From the NCBI RefSeq assembly GCF_000383575.1, contig NZ_KB911579.1, forward strand, positions 936,221-1,000,220: a stretch of DNA of 64,000 nucleotides, read 5' to 3'. The translations under genes were made by a program, and so were the position numbers. The notes under the pieces were generated by a model that saw only the letters and a list, made by a program, of their open reading frames with translations, had not been told where the DNA came from and made no database searches. This DNA is from Salinispora oceanensis (GTDB lineage Bacteria > Actinomycetota > Actinomycetes > Mycobacteriales > Micromonosporaceae). Shown here piece by piece: positions 1 through 9,008 of the stretch; positions within the stretch are counted from its first letter, which is position 1; the number at the start of each line of letters is the position of its first letter.

Positions 1-35
1 CAGCCACCGGAGGTGTCCCACCGACACCCACCACA

Positions 36-75
36 ACGGTGCCCCGCCCGACCACGAGGTCAGGCGGGGCACCGT
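36..75. terminator. Strong hairpin, terminator of the gene upstream of the window
   Basis: Bases 36-48 (ACGGTGCCCCGCC) are perfectly complementary to 63-75, and an inner GACC/GGTC pair closes the loop. There is no U tract, as is usual for GC-rich actinomycete terminators. It probably ends a gene that lies outside the window to the left. Confidence 0.6.
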
Positions 76-506
76 GACAAGCCGCCCAGGCTTCCATGCC
101 CCTCGCTCACGGTCATGGCCAGCAAGGATCACGGCCGCGCACAATGGCCGGATCATCGCCGCCGCCGCTTTGCCTGGGCGGGCGGCCCGGGCAGGACTCG
201 CGTGACCGTCACGGCATGCGCCAGGCACACTCTTCGCCACCAGTGATGGCTCTCAGTCGGAAGTTCGGCACCTGCACCAGGACAGCTGCCGCGCATCTGG
301 TCCGCCGTTTGGTGCCGCAGCGTCAGCAAGAACTCGCGGCAGACGCACCCGAGGCCGTGCGGCTCTACGGGAGCGGGCTGACGCTCATGGAGGTTGGGCC
401 GCGGTTCGGTGTCAGTGAGCAGGCGGTAAGAGGGGCGGTGGTCGCGGCGGGCGTCGAGAACGGAGCGGACGATGCCGGCGGCATCGCGACAGGTCGCGCT
501 GTCCCG
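76..506 (+). pseudogene. Gene-poor stretch with a helix-turn-helix remnant
   Basis: No intact gene is supported here. In the plus frame starting at ATG 246, roughly bases 300-465 encode a segment (QELAADAPEAVRLYGSG, then FGVSEQAVRGAVVAAGVE) that reads like the C-terminal helix-turn-helix of site-specific resolvases and transposase-associated HTH proteins. No catalytic domain precedes it, and the frame then runs antisense into the WYL regulator. I read it as a decayed fragment of a mobile-element or regulator gene; a chance frame is possible. Confidence 0.3.
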
Positions 507-1478
507 CTACGACGACTTGTTCGGTACCCGGTCCGCGGCTGCTCTGAGCTGGTCAGCCAGGCTCCTCAGCGCCGGCCGCAGTTCATCGGGTCGGCGGATG
601 ATGAAGGGCCATTCCAGTGCGGCCAGCAGGCGGGCCATGCCGTCCAGGCGCTCGGCCCGTGCGTGCAACACGACACCGGCGGCATCCGCCTCGAGCGTCA
701 CGGCGGAGCGCGGTAGTCGGCGGGCGACCTCGTCCAACGGCCCGTGGATGAGAACTTCAACGTCCCAGCGGTACGGAACACGAGCAAGCGCCGATGTCAG
801 GTGGGTGACGGGGTCGAAGCCGTCCGGGATCGTGAAGGTTCGTGTACCAGTAGCAAGCACAGCGATCCGGTCGATCCGGAAGGTTCTCAGGCTGTCGTGC
901 CGATGGTCGCGTCCGACCACATACCAGCGGCCGCGATGGAAGACGACACCGTACGGATCGAGGTCGCGTTCGGTCTGCTCCTGTTGCCAGGATCGGTAGC
1001 TCATCCGGACGACCGTGCGGGCGCGCGACGCCTGGGCCAGGGCCAACAGCACACCCGTCTCGGGCGCTTGTGCGGTCACCGTGTTGGTGGTGAAGGACAG
1101 GGTCTCTCGGATGGCCGCCAGCGGTTCCCGTAGGCCGCGCGGAAGGACCCGTTCGATCTTGGCCAGGGCACCCGAGTGCGCCGGAGTGGTCATGCTCATG
1201 CCCAGTCGCTCCGCGGCGAGCAGTCCCACGACAACGGCGAGGGCCTCGTCGTTGGTGAGCACCAGGGGCGGCATCCGATAGCCGCGGGCCAGGCAGTAGC
1301 CGCCGTGGCGGCCCCGTTCGGCTGCTACCGGGATCCCGAGATCGCGCAGGTGCGCGGCGTAGCGACGGACAGTTCGAACGTCAGTGCCGAGCTGATCGGC
1401 CAACTCCCGACCAGTAAGCCGCGGGTGCGACTGCAGGAGCTCCAGCAGGGTCAGGACGCGGGTCAGCGGATGAGACAT
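507..1478 (-). CDS. WYL-domain HTH transcriptional regulator (YafY type)
   Basis: A 323-residue DNA-binding regulator. An N-terminal DeoR/HTH_11-like winged helix (about residues 1-60, with LTGRELADQLGTDVRTVRRY) is followed by a WYL domain with the WYVVGRD signature near residue 185 and FRIDRI just after it, then a C-terminal WCX-like tail. WYL domains are ligand sensors, often for nucleic acids or small molecules. It is divergent from the alpha/beta hydrolase that starts 77 bp away, so it probably controls that gene and itself. The ligand cannot be deduced. Confidence 0.88.
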   Translation of the reverse strand: MSHPLTRVLTLLELLQSHPRLTGRELADQLGTDVRTVRRYAAHLRDLGIPVAAERGRHGGYCLARGYRMPPLVLTNDEALAVVVGLLAAERLGMSMTTPAHSGALAKIERVLPRGLREPLAAIRETLSFTTNTVTAQAPETGVLLALAQASRARTVVRMSYRSWQQEQTERDLDPYGVVFHRGRWYVVGRDHRHDSLRTFRIDRIAVLATGTRTFTIPDGFDPVTHLTSALARVPYRWDVEVLIHGPLDEVARRLPRSAVTLEADAAGVVLHARAERLDGMARLLAALEWPFIIRRPDELRPALRSLADQLRAAADRVPNKSS

Positions 1479-1555
1479 AGGTCACTTACCCTATCCGGAC
1501 GGAAGCTGTCCTGTATTGATCCTACTCTTACGACACCTCAAGTCAGGGAGATCAC

Positions 1556-2290
1556 ATGGCTACCTTCGTACTCGTTCCCGGCGCATGGCTCGGCGCATGG
1601 GCTTGGCAAGACACCGCCCACGCGCTGGCTGGGCGCGGGCACACGGCGCTTCCGCTGACGCTGACCGGCCTCGGCGAGTACGCCGACCGGGGCACTCCGG
1701 CGACGAACCTGGAGACCCACATCGCCGACATAATCGACTTCGTCCAGCGAGGTGACCTGCACGACGTCACCCTGGTCGCCCACAGCTATGCCGGCGCTCC
1801 CGTCACCGGAGCGGCTGCACAACTCGATGAACGGCTGAAGCGGGTGGTGTACGTGGACAGCGCTCCGTTCGCCACCGGCATGTGCATGCTCGACCTCATG
1901 CCACCGGAGGCTGCCGAGCAGCTGCGCCAGCAGGTCGCAGCGGATGGTGAGGGTTGGCGACTACCGATGCCCCCCTTTGCGGTCCTGGGGCTGTCCAGCA
2001 GCCTGGACGGACTCGACCAGAACAAGCGGGAGCTGCTGCGGGCCCGTGCCACCGCCCAACCATTCGGGACCTACGAGCAGCGGCTCGCCGGCCCGGCCGA
2101 ACCCCGCCACGACGTCGACCGCGTCCTGGTCACGTGCAACGACTTCCGGGACCTGTTGAACGCCGGAGTACCGGCCCTGGCGTCCCTCCACCAGCCGCCA
2201 TGGCGCCGTTTCGACCTGCACACGGGGCACTGGCCGATGTTGTCTGCCCCGGCGGAACTCGCCGGCGTCCTCGATCTGGCCGTCAGCTGA
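1556..2290 (+). CDS. Alpha/beta hydrolase (esterase-like)
   Basis: A 244-residue soluble alpha/beta hydrolase resembling plant methylesterase/salicylate-esterase-like bacterial proteins. The N-terminus FVLVPGAWLGAWAW carries the oxyanion strand. The nucleophile elbow is AHSYAG near residue 77, with alanine at the first glycine position of the usual GxSxG. HTGHWPM near residue 223 supplies the catalytic histidine. An SD-like AGGGAG lies six bases before ATG 1556. The gene is divergent from the WYL regulator. Substrate unknown. Confidence 0.85.
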   Translation: MATFVLVPGAWLGAWAWQDTAHALAGRGHTALPLTLTGLGEYADRGTPATNLETHIADIIDFVQRGDLHDVTLVAHSYAGAPVTGAAAQLDERLKRVVYVDSAPFATGMCMLDLMPPEAAEQLRQQVAADGEGWRLPMPPFAVLGLSSSLDGLDQNKRELLRARATAQPFGTYEQRLAGPAEPRHDVDRVLVTCNDFRDLLNAGVPALASLHQPPWRRFDLHTGHWPMLSAPAELAGVLDLAVS

Positions 2291-2309
2291 CCGCGGAGCG
2301 ATGGACGCC

Positions 2310-2340
2310 TCAGCCGGCGGCCCGCCGGGCACGGGCCCGT
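2310..2340. repeat. Left copy of an exact 31-bp direct repeat
   Basis: Bases 2310-2340 are identical to 3409-3439, the last ten codons plus stop of the minus-strand LigD-like gene. The two copies flank the polysaccharide deacetylase gene, and similarity ends sharply on both sides. This looks like the duplicated 3' end of the ligD-like gene left by an insertion. The repeat also holds a 7-bp inverted repeat (CCGGCGG/CCGCCGG), so a hairpin role is possible. Confidence 0.75.
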
Positions 2341-2449
2341 AGCGACGTGGGATCGGACCAAAGACACTCCACGCGGATGGAGCGCCGGGAAGAATCAAGG
2401 TCAAGAGCCTTGGTCGCCAAGGGGAGGCGGACGGAAGGGGCGGAACGTC

Positions 2450-3337
2450 ATGCCGAAGGAAATCCTGTGCGCGTTCGGCGTCGACCTGGACGCGGTCGCG
2501 GGCTGGTTGGGTTCCTACGGTGGCGAGAACGCACCGGATGACATCTCCCGAGGTCTCTTTGCCGGTGAGATCGCCGTACCGCGCTTGCTGAAGCTGTTTC
2601 GAAAGTACGGCCTACGGAGCACTTGGTTTGTCCCCGGGCATTCTATCGAAACCTTCCCCGACCAGTGCCGACAACTGGTGGACGCCGGCCACGAGATGAG
2701 CATCCACGGTTACAGTCACGAGAACCCGTTGGCGATGAGCCGTGCGCAGGAGGCCGCGGTCCTGGACCGGAGCATCGAGCTGGTCGAGGCCGTGAGCAAG
2801 CGGCACCCTACGGGATACGCCGCACCGTGGGGGGCGCTCTCACCAGTCACGCATGAACTGTTGCTGGAACGAGGCATCAAGTACGACCGCACGTTCATGC
2901 ACAACGACTTCCACCCCTACCGCCTTCGCGTCGGTGACACGTGGACCAAAATCGACTACTCCGCCCGGGCCAGCGAGTGGATGAAGCCGTTGGTACGCGG
3001 CAGGGAAACCGATCTCATCGAGATCCCACCAAACTGGTATCTCGACGACCTACCGCCGATGATGTTCATCAAGGCCAACCCCAACAGCCATGGCTGGGTC
3101 AACCCGCGACACCTGGAGGAGATGTGGCGCGACCAGTTCGACTGGGTCTACCGGGAGCTGGACTATGCCATATTCCCCATCAATCTCCACCCCGATGTCT
3201 CGGGGCATCCACAGGTCCTGCTGATGCTCGAGCGGATTATCGACTACATCAACCAGCATGAGGACATTCGATGGGTCACTTTCGATGAGATTGCCAACGA
3301 CTTCGCGGTCCGCAATCCCCGCGACGGGGGCACGTGA
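2450..3337 (+). CDS. Polysaccharide deacetylase family protein (NodB/PgdA/PuuE-like)
   Basis: A 295-residue NodB-fold carbohydrate esterase. FGVDLD near residues 10-14 supplies the aspartates, and HGYSH (His86 and His90) supplies the two metal-binding histidines. The AAPWGALSP loop follows the family pattern. Length and layout fit the peptidoglycan-deacetylase (HP0310-like) and allantoinase-like branch rather than secreted chitin deacetylases: there is no signal peptide, so it probably acts in the cytoplasm or at its membrane face. An AAGGGG SD precedes ATG 2450. The region is visibly less GC-rich than its neighbours and lies between two 31-bp direct repeats, suggesting acquisition by transfer. 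Substrate unknown. Confidence 0.85.
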   Translation: MPKEILCAFGVDLDAVAGWLGSYGGENAPDDISRGLFAGEIAVPRLLKLFRKYGLRSTWFVPGHSIETFPDQCRQLVDAGHEMSIHGYSHENPLAMSRAQEAAVLDRSIELVEAVSKRHPTGYAAPWGALSPVTHELLLERGIKYDRTFMHNDFHPYRLRVGDTWTKIDYSARASEWMKPLVRGRETDLIEIPPNWYLDDLPPMMFIKANPNSHGWVNPRHLEEMWRDQFDWVYRELDYAIFPINLHPDVSGHPQVLLMLERIIDYINQHEDIRWVTFDEIANDFAVRNPRDGGT

Positions 3338-3408
3338 CACCTGCGCTGGGGAAACGGGGTGCAGCATCCGGAAGGCATCGGACGTGCCTGCGGTCACCAC
3401 GAACGGCA

Positions 3409-3439
3409 TCAGCCGGCGGCCCGCCGGGCACGGGCCCGT
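3409..3439. repeat. Right copy of the 31-bp direct repeat (3' end of ligD-like gene)
   Basis: Identical to 2310-2340. It starts exactly at the stop codon of the minus-strand LigD-like gene and covers its last ten codons, so this is the probable original copy and the left one the duplicate. Confidence 0.75.
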
Positions 3440-4368
3440 CGCTTCCCCTCCTGCATCGCCTGCACCCGAGCCACCGGGATGGTGCGCCCCTCGGCGATCA
3501 GGTCAGCCGGGAGCCGTTGCGCCGGGGGCATTCCGTCCGCCCACGGGTCCGCCGCGGCGACCAGGGCGGGCGCGGTCTGAATCGTGAAATCGGTGGGCGT
3601 GACCGACGGCAGGAGGTCCCAGGGCACCGGGAACGAAACCGGCACGCCGGGCCGTAGCCGCGGGCTGTAGGCGGACACCACCGTCGCCCCACCAGCTCGG
3701 GTGGAGTCGATGAAGACCTTCCCACTCCGGTCCTCCCGGATGAAGGCGGTCGTCGCGAGGTCCGGGTCGAGGCGGGCCGCCCGAAGCGCGAGTGCTCGGG
3801 TGGCGGCGGCCAGCTCCTCGGCCGTCGCCTCCGCCGTCACCGGCACGAACACGTGCACCCCCTTGGCACCGCTGGTCTTCACCGCCCCGGCGAGCCCGGC
3901 ACCGGCGAGAGCCCGGCGGACCAGGAGGGCCGCCGCCACCGCCACCTCGAACGGGGCGCCCTCCGGCGGGTCCAGGTCGAGCACGAGGTGGGTCGGGCAC
4001 TGCAGGGCGGCGACCGTGGCGAGCGTGGGGTGGAACTCCACCGCCCGCTGGTTGGCGAGCCAGAGCAACGTACGTCGGTCGCCGCAGAGGGCGTACGAGA
4101 TCTCGCGGTGCGACGCTGCCGCCCACACCCCCGTACGGGGAATCCAGTCCGGGGTGTACTTCGGCAGGTTCTTCTGCATGAAGGGGGGCTGCCCGGGGCG
4201 TACCCGCATGACCGACAGCGGCCGTTCCCGCAGGTGCGGCAGGATTCGGTCGCGCACCGCGTCCAGGTAGTTCACCAGGTCGCGCTTTGTCGCGCCCGCC
4301 CCATCGAACAGCGGCTGACTCAGGTTGGTCAGTGCGACCCCGTCCCGGGTTTCCTCGACCTTGCCCAT
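3409..4368 (-). CDS. ligD: LigD-type DNA polymerase/primase domain protein (NHEJ polymerase)
   Basis: A 319-residue stand-alone polymerase domain of the bacterial non-homologous end-joining ligase D family (archaeo-eukaryotic primase fold). The metal-binding DLDPPEG motif lies near residue 127, SGAKGVHVFVP follows, and STRAGG lies towards the C-terminus. No ATP-ligase or phosphoesterase domain is attached, as in the split LigD set of many actinomycetes. The start is placed at ATG 4368 (MGKVEETRDG) because the upstream extension has no family similarity. No Ku gene lies in the window. The C-terminus is rich in Arg/Ala and overlaps the 31-bp repeat. Confidence 0.85.
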   Translation of the reverse strand: MGKVEETRDGVALTNLSQPLFDGAGATKRDLVNYLDAVRDRILPHLRERPLSVMRVRPGQPPFMQKNLPKYTPDWIPRTGVWAAASHREISYALCGDRRTLLWLANQRAVEFHPTLATVAALQCPTHLVLDLDPPEGAPFEVAVAAALLVRRALAGAGLAGAVKTSGAKGVHVFVPVTAEATAEELAAATRALALRAARLDPDLATTAFIREDRSGKVFIDSTRAGGATVVSAYSPRLRPGVPVSFPVPWDLLPSVTPTDFTIQTAPALVAAADPWADGMPPAQRLPADLIAEGRTIPVARVQAMQEGKRRARARRAAG

Positions 4369-4553
4369 CTGATCACCCTGCCGGCAGCCGAGACGGCGGT
4401 CAACGCACCCGGCCGTCAACACGAACATGTCGGCCAGCCCCTCGGCCCGGAACCGGCAGCCACCGCCAGAGCACCGCCCAAAGTTCCTTCGACACGGCCA
4501 AACGGACCCACCTGCGTGTGGCGAACGCCACTGGTTTGCCTATCAGTCGGCAT

Positions 4554-4569
4554 CTGACCGATCGGTCAG
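4554..4569. promoter_or_regulatory. Palindromic operator CTGACCGATCGGTCAG (probable TetR site)
   Basis: A perfect 16-bp palindrome 28 bp before the ATG of the adjacent tetR gene. TetR repressors bind such sites and usually repress themselves and the exporter next door. Confidence 0.65.
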
Positions 4570-4597
4570 GCATGCTGTTCGAGGAGGTGGGACCGAC

Positions 4598-5146
4598 ATG
4601 ACACGGGCAGCGCCCGAGCGGCACGACGATATTCTCGCGGCGGCGGGGCGACGGTTTGCGCAATCCGGCTACCGAGGCACGTCGTTGCAGGACATCGCGG
4701 CAGACGTGGGCTGTTCGAAGGCGGCGGTGCTCTACCACTTCGCCGACAAGAAGGCCATTCTCGCCGAACTGGTGGCCCGGCCGATCGACCAGCTACGGGA
4801 ACTCGACGAGCGCATCGCCGCCGCGAGCGGCCCGGCGGAGGCGCAACAGATCGCGGCCGAGGGCTTCGTCGACCTGGCGGTCCGGTTCCGCCGCGAGACC
4901 GCGTTCCTCCGCGGTGAGTTCCCCGGCCTGTTCCAGCAACCCCCCTTCAGCCACCTACAACACATCCCGGATCGGCTCGCCCAGGCCTTCGCCGGCCACT
5001 CCGACCGCCCGGCCGCCCGGGTCGCGGCGCTGGTGATCCTCGCCGGCATCGCCGAGACGTGCGGCGAATTCATCGATCTCCCCGAGACGGAACTACGTCC
5101 GGCGCTGCTCGCGCTGGTCCGCCGGGCACTCGAACCGGTCACCTGA
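4598..5146 (+). CDS. TetR family transcriptional regulator
   Basis: A 182-residue TetR repressor. The N-terminal HTH (residues about 10-55) has GYRGTSLQDIAADVG and KAAVLYHFADK, the standard recognition-helix region; the C-terminal ligand domain is divergent. ATG 4598 is preferred over the longer frame because it follows GAGGAGG and sits directly after the operator. The MMPL exporter gene starts 31 bp downstream on the same strand, so it is the likely regulated partner and the two probably form an operon. Confidence 0.9.
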   Translation: MTRAAPERHDDILAAAGRRFAQSGYRGTSLQDIAADVGCSKAAVLYHFADKKAILAELVARPIDQLRELDERIAAASGPAEAQQIAAEGFVDLAVRFRRETAFLRGEFPGLFQQPPFSHLQHIPDRLAQAFAGHSDRPAARVAALVILAGIAETCGEFIDLPETELRPALLALVRRALEPVT

Positions 5147-5177
5147 CCCAACCAATAACGACGGAGGACTCCGACCC

Positions 5178-7385
5178 ATGTCGACCCTGCTCTATCGGCT
5201 CGGCCGCGGCGCGATGCGCAGACGACGCCTCGTCGCCGCGATCTGGCTAGTCGTGCTCGTCGGTCTCGGCCTGGCGGCCCTGAACCTGCGTGGCCCAACG
5301 GCGAGCGACTTCAGCATGCCCGGCACCGAGTCGCAGCAGGCGAGGGATCTGCTCGAGGAGCAGTTCCCGGCGGCCAGCGGCGCCACCGGCACGATCGCGC
5401 TCAAAGCTCCAGAGCCGGGCCTACTCGGCACGCCACAGGGCCAGGCGGTGGCCACCGAGGTCACCAAGGAGGCCGCGACGCTGCCCGGCGTGACCGCCGC
5501 AGTGGACCCACTCACGGCCCAGGCCATCAGCCCCGACGGCCAGTTCGGGCTGATCCAGGTCCAGTTCACCGAGGGCGCGGACAAGGTCACCGACGATGAG
5601 CGGGAGGCGTACGAGCAGGTCGGCGCCGCGGCCAAGGCGCAGGGCTGGCAGGTAGCCCCCGGCGGTGAGGTGCTCAACGCCGAGCCGCAGGCGGGCTCCT
5701 CCGAGGCGATCGGCGTCGCCGTCGCGGCGATCGTCCTGGTCATCACCTTCGGCTCGCTGGTAGCGGCGGGAATGACCATGCTGAACGCGCTGATCGGGGT
5801 CGGCGTCGGCATGGCCGGTCTCTACGCGCTCAGCGGCACGGTTGAGTTGACCAGCACCGCGCCGATCCTCGCCCTGATGCTCGGTCTCGCGGTCGGTATC
5901 GACTACTCACTCTTCATCACCTCCCGCTACCGGCAGAACCTGCTCGAGGGGCTGCCACCGGACGAGGCGGTCGGCCGGGCGGTCGGCACCGCCGGCTCGG
6001 CCGTGCTCTTCGCCGGCGCCACCGTGGTCATTGCGCTGTCCGGTCTGGCGGTGGTGAACATCCCGTTCCTGACCGTCATGGGTCTGGCCGCCGCCGGAAC
6101 GGTCGTCATCGCCGTGCTGGTCGCCCTCACCCTGCAGCCGGCGCTGCTCGGCTTCGCCGGCCGGCGGGTGCTCCGCCGCAAGCAGCGGCACCAGTACCGA
6201 ACCACCCCGGCCGAGCTGGGAACCGACGCATCCGAGCCGACCGCGCCGGCCGAGGACCGCTCCACCTTCGGCTTCCGCTGGGCCCGGCTGGTCATCCGGT
6301 TCCGGGTGCCGGTGATCCTGGTCGCCCTGCTCGGGCTGGGCGTGCTCGCGCTGCCCACCTCCGACATGCGGCTGGCCCTCCCGGACCAGGGAACCGCACC
6401 GCTGGGCTCACCGGCCCGGGTCTCCAACGACCTGATCAGCGAGGGCTTCGGGCCGGGCTTCACCGGTCGGCTGGCGATCGTGGTGGCCGGGGACAGCCCG
6501 CAGGCGACGGCGGCAGCCGTACCGCAGGTCGCGGCCCTGGTTCAGGACACCAGCAACGTCCTGGCCGTGGCGCCACCACAGCTGAGTCCGGACGGGCGGA
6601 CCGCCCTGCTCGGCGTGATCCCGGAGACCGGGCCCACCGACCCGGCGACCGAGCAGGTGGTGGATGACATCCGCGGCTCGGTCGGCGGTATCCAGGGAGC
6701 CGACGTGCTGCTCACCGGGGTGACCGCCATCGGTATCGACGTCTCGGAGAAGCTCACCGACGCCCTGCCGATCTATCTGCTCCTGGTGGTCGGGCTGTCG
6801 ATCGTGCTGTTGATGCTGGTGTTCCGCTCGCTGCTGGTGCCGGTGAAGGCCGCGCTGGGCTTCCTACTCACCGTGGCGGCCACTTTCGGGCTGACCGTCG
6901 CGGTCTTCCAGCAGGGCCACCTCGCCGACCTGGTCGGTCTGGACACACCGGGGCCGCTGATCAGCTTCCTGCCGATCCTGCTCATCGGTATCCTCTTCGG
7001 ACTGGCGATGGACTACGAGGTCTTCCTCGTCTCCCGGATGCGGGAGGACTTCGTCCACGGCGACACCGCCCAGCAGGCCACCATCAACGGAATGGGTCAC
7101 GGTGCCCGGGTGGTCACCGCGGCCGCGCTCATCATGATCTCCGTCTTCGGTGGCTTCATCTTCATGGAGGACCCGGTCATCAAGTCAATGGGCTTCGCGC
7201 TGGCGGTCGGCGTCGCCATCGACGCGTTCGTGGTCCGGATGACGATCGTGCCGGCGGTCATGTCCCTGCTCGGCGACGCCGGTTGGTGGCTGCCGCGCTG
7301 GCTGAACCGGGTCCTGCCCAACGTGGACGTGGAGGGTGAGGGACTGCGGAACCACCTGGCGGAACAGGAACCCGCCCGCACCTGA
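5178..7385 (+). CDS. MMPL family RND transporter
   Basis: A 735-residue inner-membrane RND exporter of the MMPL family, driven by the proton gradient and used for lipids or hydrophobic drugs. One N-terminal transmembrane helix (residues about 13-33) precedes an extracytoplasmic domain, then a helix bundle; the pattern repeats in the second half. The two proton-relay signatures are GIDYSLF near residue 240 and AMDYEVF near residue 609. An SD GGAGGA precedes ATG 5178. It follows the TetR gene on the same strand and is probably derepressed when TetR binds its ligand. Cargo unknown. Confidence 0.92.
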   Translation: MSTLLYRLGRGAMRRRRLVAAIWLVVLVGLGLAALNLRGPTASDFSMPGTESQQARDLLEEQFPAASGATGTIALKAPEPGLLGTPQGQAVATEVTKEAATLPGVTAAVDPLTAQAISPDGQFGLIQVQFTEGADKVTDDEREAYEQVGAAAKAQGWQVAPGGEVLNAEPQAGSSEAIGVAVAAIVLVITFGSLVAAGMTMLNALIGVGVGMAGLYALSGTVELTSTAPILALMLGLAVGIDYSLFITSRYRQNLLEGLPPDEAVGRAVGTAGSAVLFAGATVVIALSGLAVVNIPFLTVMGLAAAGTVVIAVLVALTLQPALLGFAGRRVLRRKQRHQYRTTPAELGTDASEPTAPAEDRSTFGFRWARLVIRFRVPVILVALLGLGVLALPTSDMRLALPDQGTAPLGSPARVSNDLISEGFGPGFTGRLAIVVAGDSPQATAAAVPQVAALVQDTSNVLAVAPPQLSPDGRTALLGVIPETGPTDPATEQVVDDIRGSVGGIQGADVLLTGVTAIGIDVSEKLTDALPIYLLLVVGLSIVLLMLVFRSLLVPVKAALGFLLTVAATFGLTVAVFQQGHLADLVGLDTPGPLISFLPILLIGILFGLAMDYEVFLVSRMREDFVHGDTAQQATINGMGHGARVVTAAALIMISVFGGFIFMEDPVIKSMGFALAVGVAIDAFVVRMTIVPAVMSLLGDAGWWLPRWLNRVLPNVDVEGEGLRNHLAEQEPART

Positions 7386-7397
7386 GGTCACCGAAGC

Positions 7398-7436
7398 GGC
7401 CCCCTGTCCAGCGCGTGCTGCGCCGGGCAGGGGGCC
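7398..7436. terminator. Hairpin terminator between convergent genes
   Basis: GGCCCCCTG (7398-7406) pairs with CAGGGGGCC (7428-7436), between the end of the MMPL gene and the end of the esterase-like gene. It could serve both directions. Confidence 0.55.
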
Positions 7437-7483
7437 CTTCCCGTACTGCGCCGGACCAGGGGCCCCAGCTCGGGCACCGCCCG

Positions 7484-8740
7484 CTACACCCCGGCCGGGT
7501 ACGTCTCCAGCTCACCGTGGGTGCCTCGGGTGGGGAGCGGGTCCAGGGCGGTCGCCTCATCGCACCAGACGAACCCGTCGTACCGCTCCCCCAGCCGGGT
7601 CGGCTGATAGTTACCCCAGGACTCGAACGAGGGGTTGTAGACCACCCCGATCGCCCGGTGGTCCAACGGCTCGGTCACCCAGCCGGGCTGGTCGGCGCCG
7701 CCGAAGATCAGCACTGCCTGTTCCGGCAGCAGCTCGTGTAGCCGCCGTTCCACCGACCCCTCCCGGGCCGGCGGAACGGCCATTCTCTCGGCCGGCGAGC
7801 CCCAGTGCGGCGCGGCGACCACCGTGCCCCGATGGCTGCCGAACCCGACCAGGACGACATCGTCCCGGCCGTGCCGCTCCCGGGCCAACTGGCCGAGGCT
7901 GACCATGCCATCCGCGACCATGTCGGTTGCCCGCGCGTCCCCGACGTGAGTGTTGTGGGCCCACACCACCCCGCGCGCCCCCGGGCCGTAGCGCTCCAGC
8001 AGCCGGTCCAGCGTGTCGGCCATGTGATTGTCCCGGATGTTCCACGACTCCGGCCCACCGCCGATCATGGCGCGGTAGTACCGCTCCGCGCCGGAGACGA
8101 CCTCCGCGTTCTGCCAGGCCGAGAAGGCGTCCGCACCGTCGGTCGCCGAGTGTTCCCGCATCCGCGCCAGCAGGCAGACCACCTCGTCCTCGCAGCGCGC
8201 GGAGACGAACCGGCTCGCCGCGCCGTACTCCTCGATCCGCCGTCCGTACGGCTCGAAGCACCGGTAGGCGTCCTGGGCGGCGTCCAGCGCCCCGGGCGCC
8301 TCCTCCCCCAGATAGTCGAAGATGGCCTGCATCGACTCCCACAAGCTGTAGACGTCCAGCCCGTGGAAACCGACCCGTTCCGGCTCGGGCCGTTGCCCGT
8401 TCCACTCCCGCAGCCAGCGGCAGAAGCGGGCCACCTCCGCGTTCGCCCACATCCAGGTGGGCCACCGCTCGAACCGTTCGAGGGCGGCCTGCGGTTCGAC
8501 GGCGGCGTCGGGGGCGGCCGTGACCGAGCGGTGCACCCGGTCGCAGTCCGGCCAGTCCCCCTCCACCGCGACGAACGAGAAGCCGCCCTCGGCGATCAGC
8601 CGCCGGGTCAGCTCCCCGCGCAGCCGGTAGTAGTCATGGCTGCCGTGGGTCGCCTCCCCGAGCATCACGATCCGGGCGTCTCGGGCGCGCTCCAGCAATG
8701 GGTCGAAATCACTCGGGGCGCCGAGCCGCTGCACCAGCAT
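7484..8740 (-). CDS. Erythromycin esterase family protein
   Basis: A 418-residue member of the EreA/SuccinA-like esterase family. Recognised motifs are MLGEATHGSHDYYR near residue 30, VAVEGDWPD near residue 56 and VWAHNTHVGD near residue 265, which hold the Glu and His residues of the active site. True Ere enzymes open the lactone ring of 14-membered macrolides, but many actinomycete members have other or unknown substrates. The presence of an erm gene 2 kb away makes a resistance role possible but unproven. It is divergent from the DUF2795 gene. Confidence 0.85.
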   Translation of the reverse strand: MLVQRLGAPSDFDPLLERARDARIVMLGEATHGSHDYYRLRGELTRRLIAEGGFSFVAVEGDWPDCDRVHRSVTAAPDAAVEPQAALERFERWPTWMWANAEVARFCRWLREWNGQRPEPERVGFHGLDVYSLWESMQAIFDYLGEEAPGALDAAQDAYRCFEPYGRRIEEYGAASRFVSARCEDEVVCLLARMREHSATDGADAFSAWQNAEVVSGAERYYRAMIGGGPESWNIRDNHMADTLDRLLERYGPGARGVVWAHNTHVGDARATDMVADGMVSLGQLARERHGRDDVVLVGFGSHRGTVVAAPHWGSPAERMAVPPAREGSVERRLHELLPEQAVLIFGGADQPGWVTEPLDHRAIGVVYNPSFESWGNYQPTRLGERYDGFVWCDEATALDPLPTRGTHGELETYPAGV

Positions 8741-8810
8741 GCCGGGCGGCTACCCTGCCCAGCGGGTGGGCAAACCGGTATGCCGGCAGGCGGAGCGGGT
8801 ATCCGTACGC

Positions 8811-9002
8811 ATGACCGTCTCGGACGCACAGTTGCAGGACCACATCGCCACCCTCGACTACCCCGTCTCCCGTGCGAACCTGATCCGGTGGGGCCAGGAG
8901 AACGGGCTGAGCACGGAGATGTTGCAGGTACTGCGGCTACTGCCGGAGGCGAGCTTCGACTCCCCGGCCGAGCTGTCCGAGGCGCTGAACCCTCTCGTCT
9001 AG
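8811..9002 (+). CDS. Small DUF2795 domain protein
   Basis: A 63-residue acidic protein. ATG 8811 (MTVSDAQLQDH) was chosen over the longer frame because conservation begins there. The pattern (DYPVSRANLIRWGQENG, then VLRLLPEASFDSPAELSEAL) is the DUF2795 fold, a helical domain common in actinomycetes and of unknown function. It is divergent from the erythromycin-esterase-like gene and ends 6 bp from the convergent beta-helix gene. Confidence 0.8.
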   Translation: MTVSDAQLQDHIATLDYPVSRANLIRWGQENGLSTEMLQVLRLLPEASFDSPAELSEALNPLV

Positions 9003-9008
9003 GCCGGG

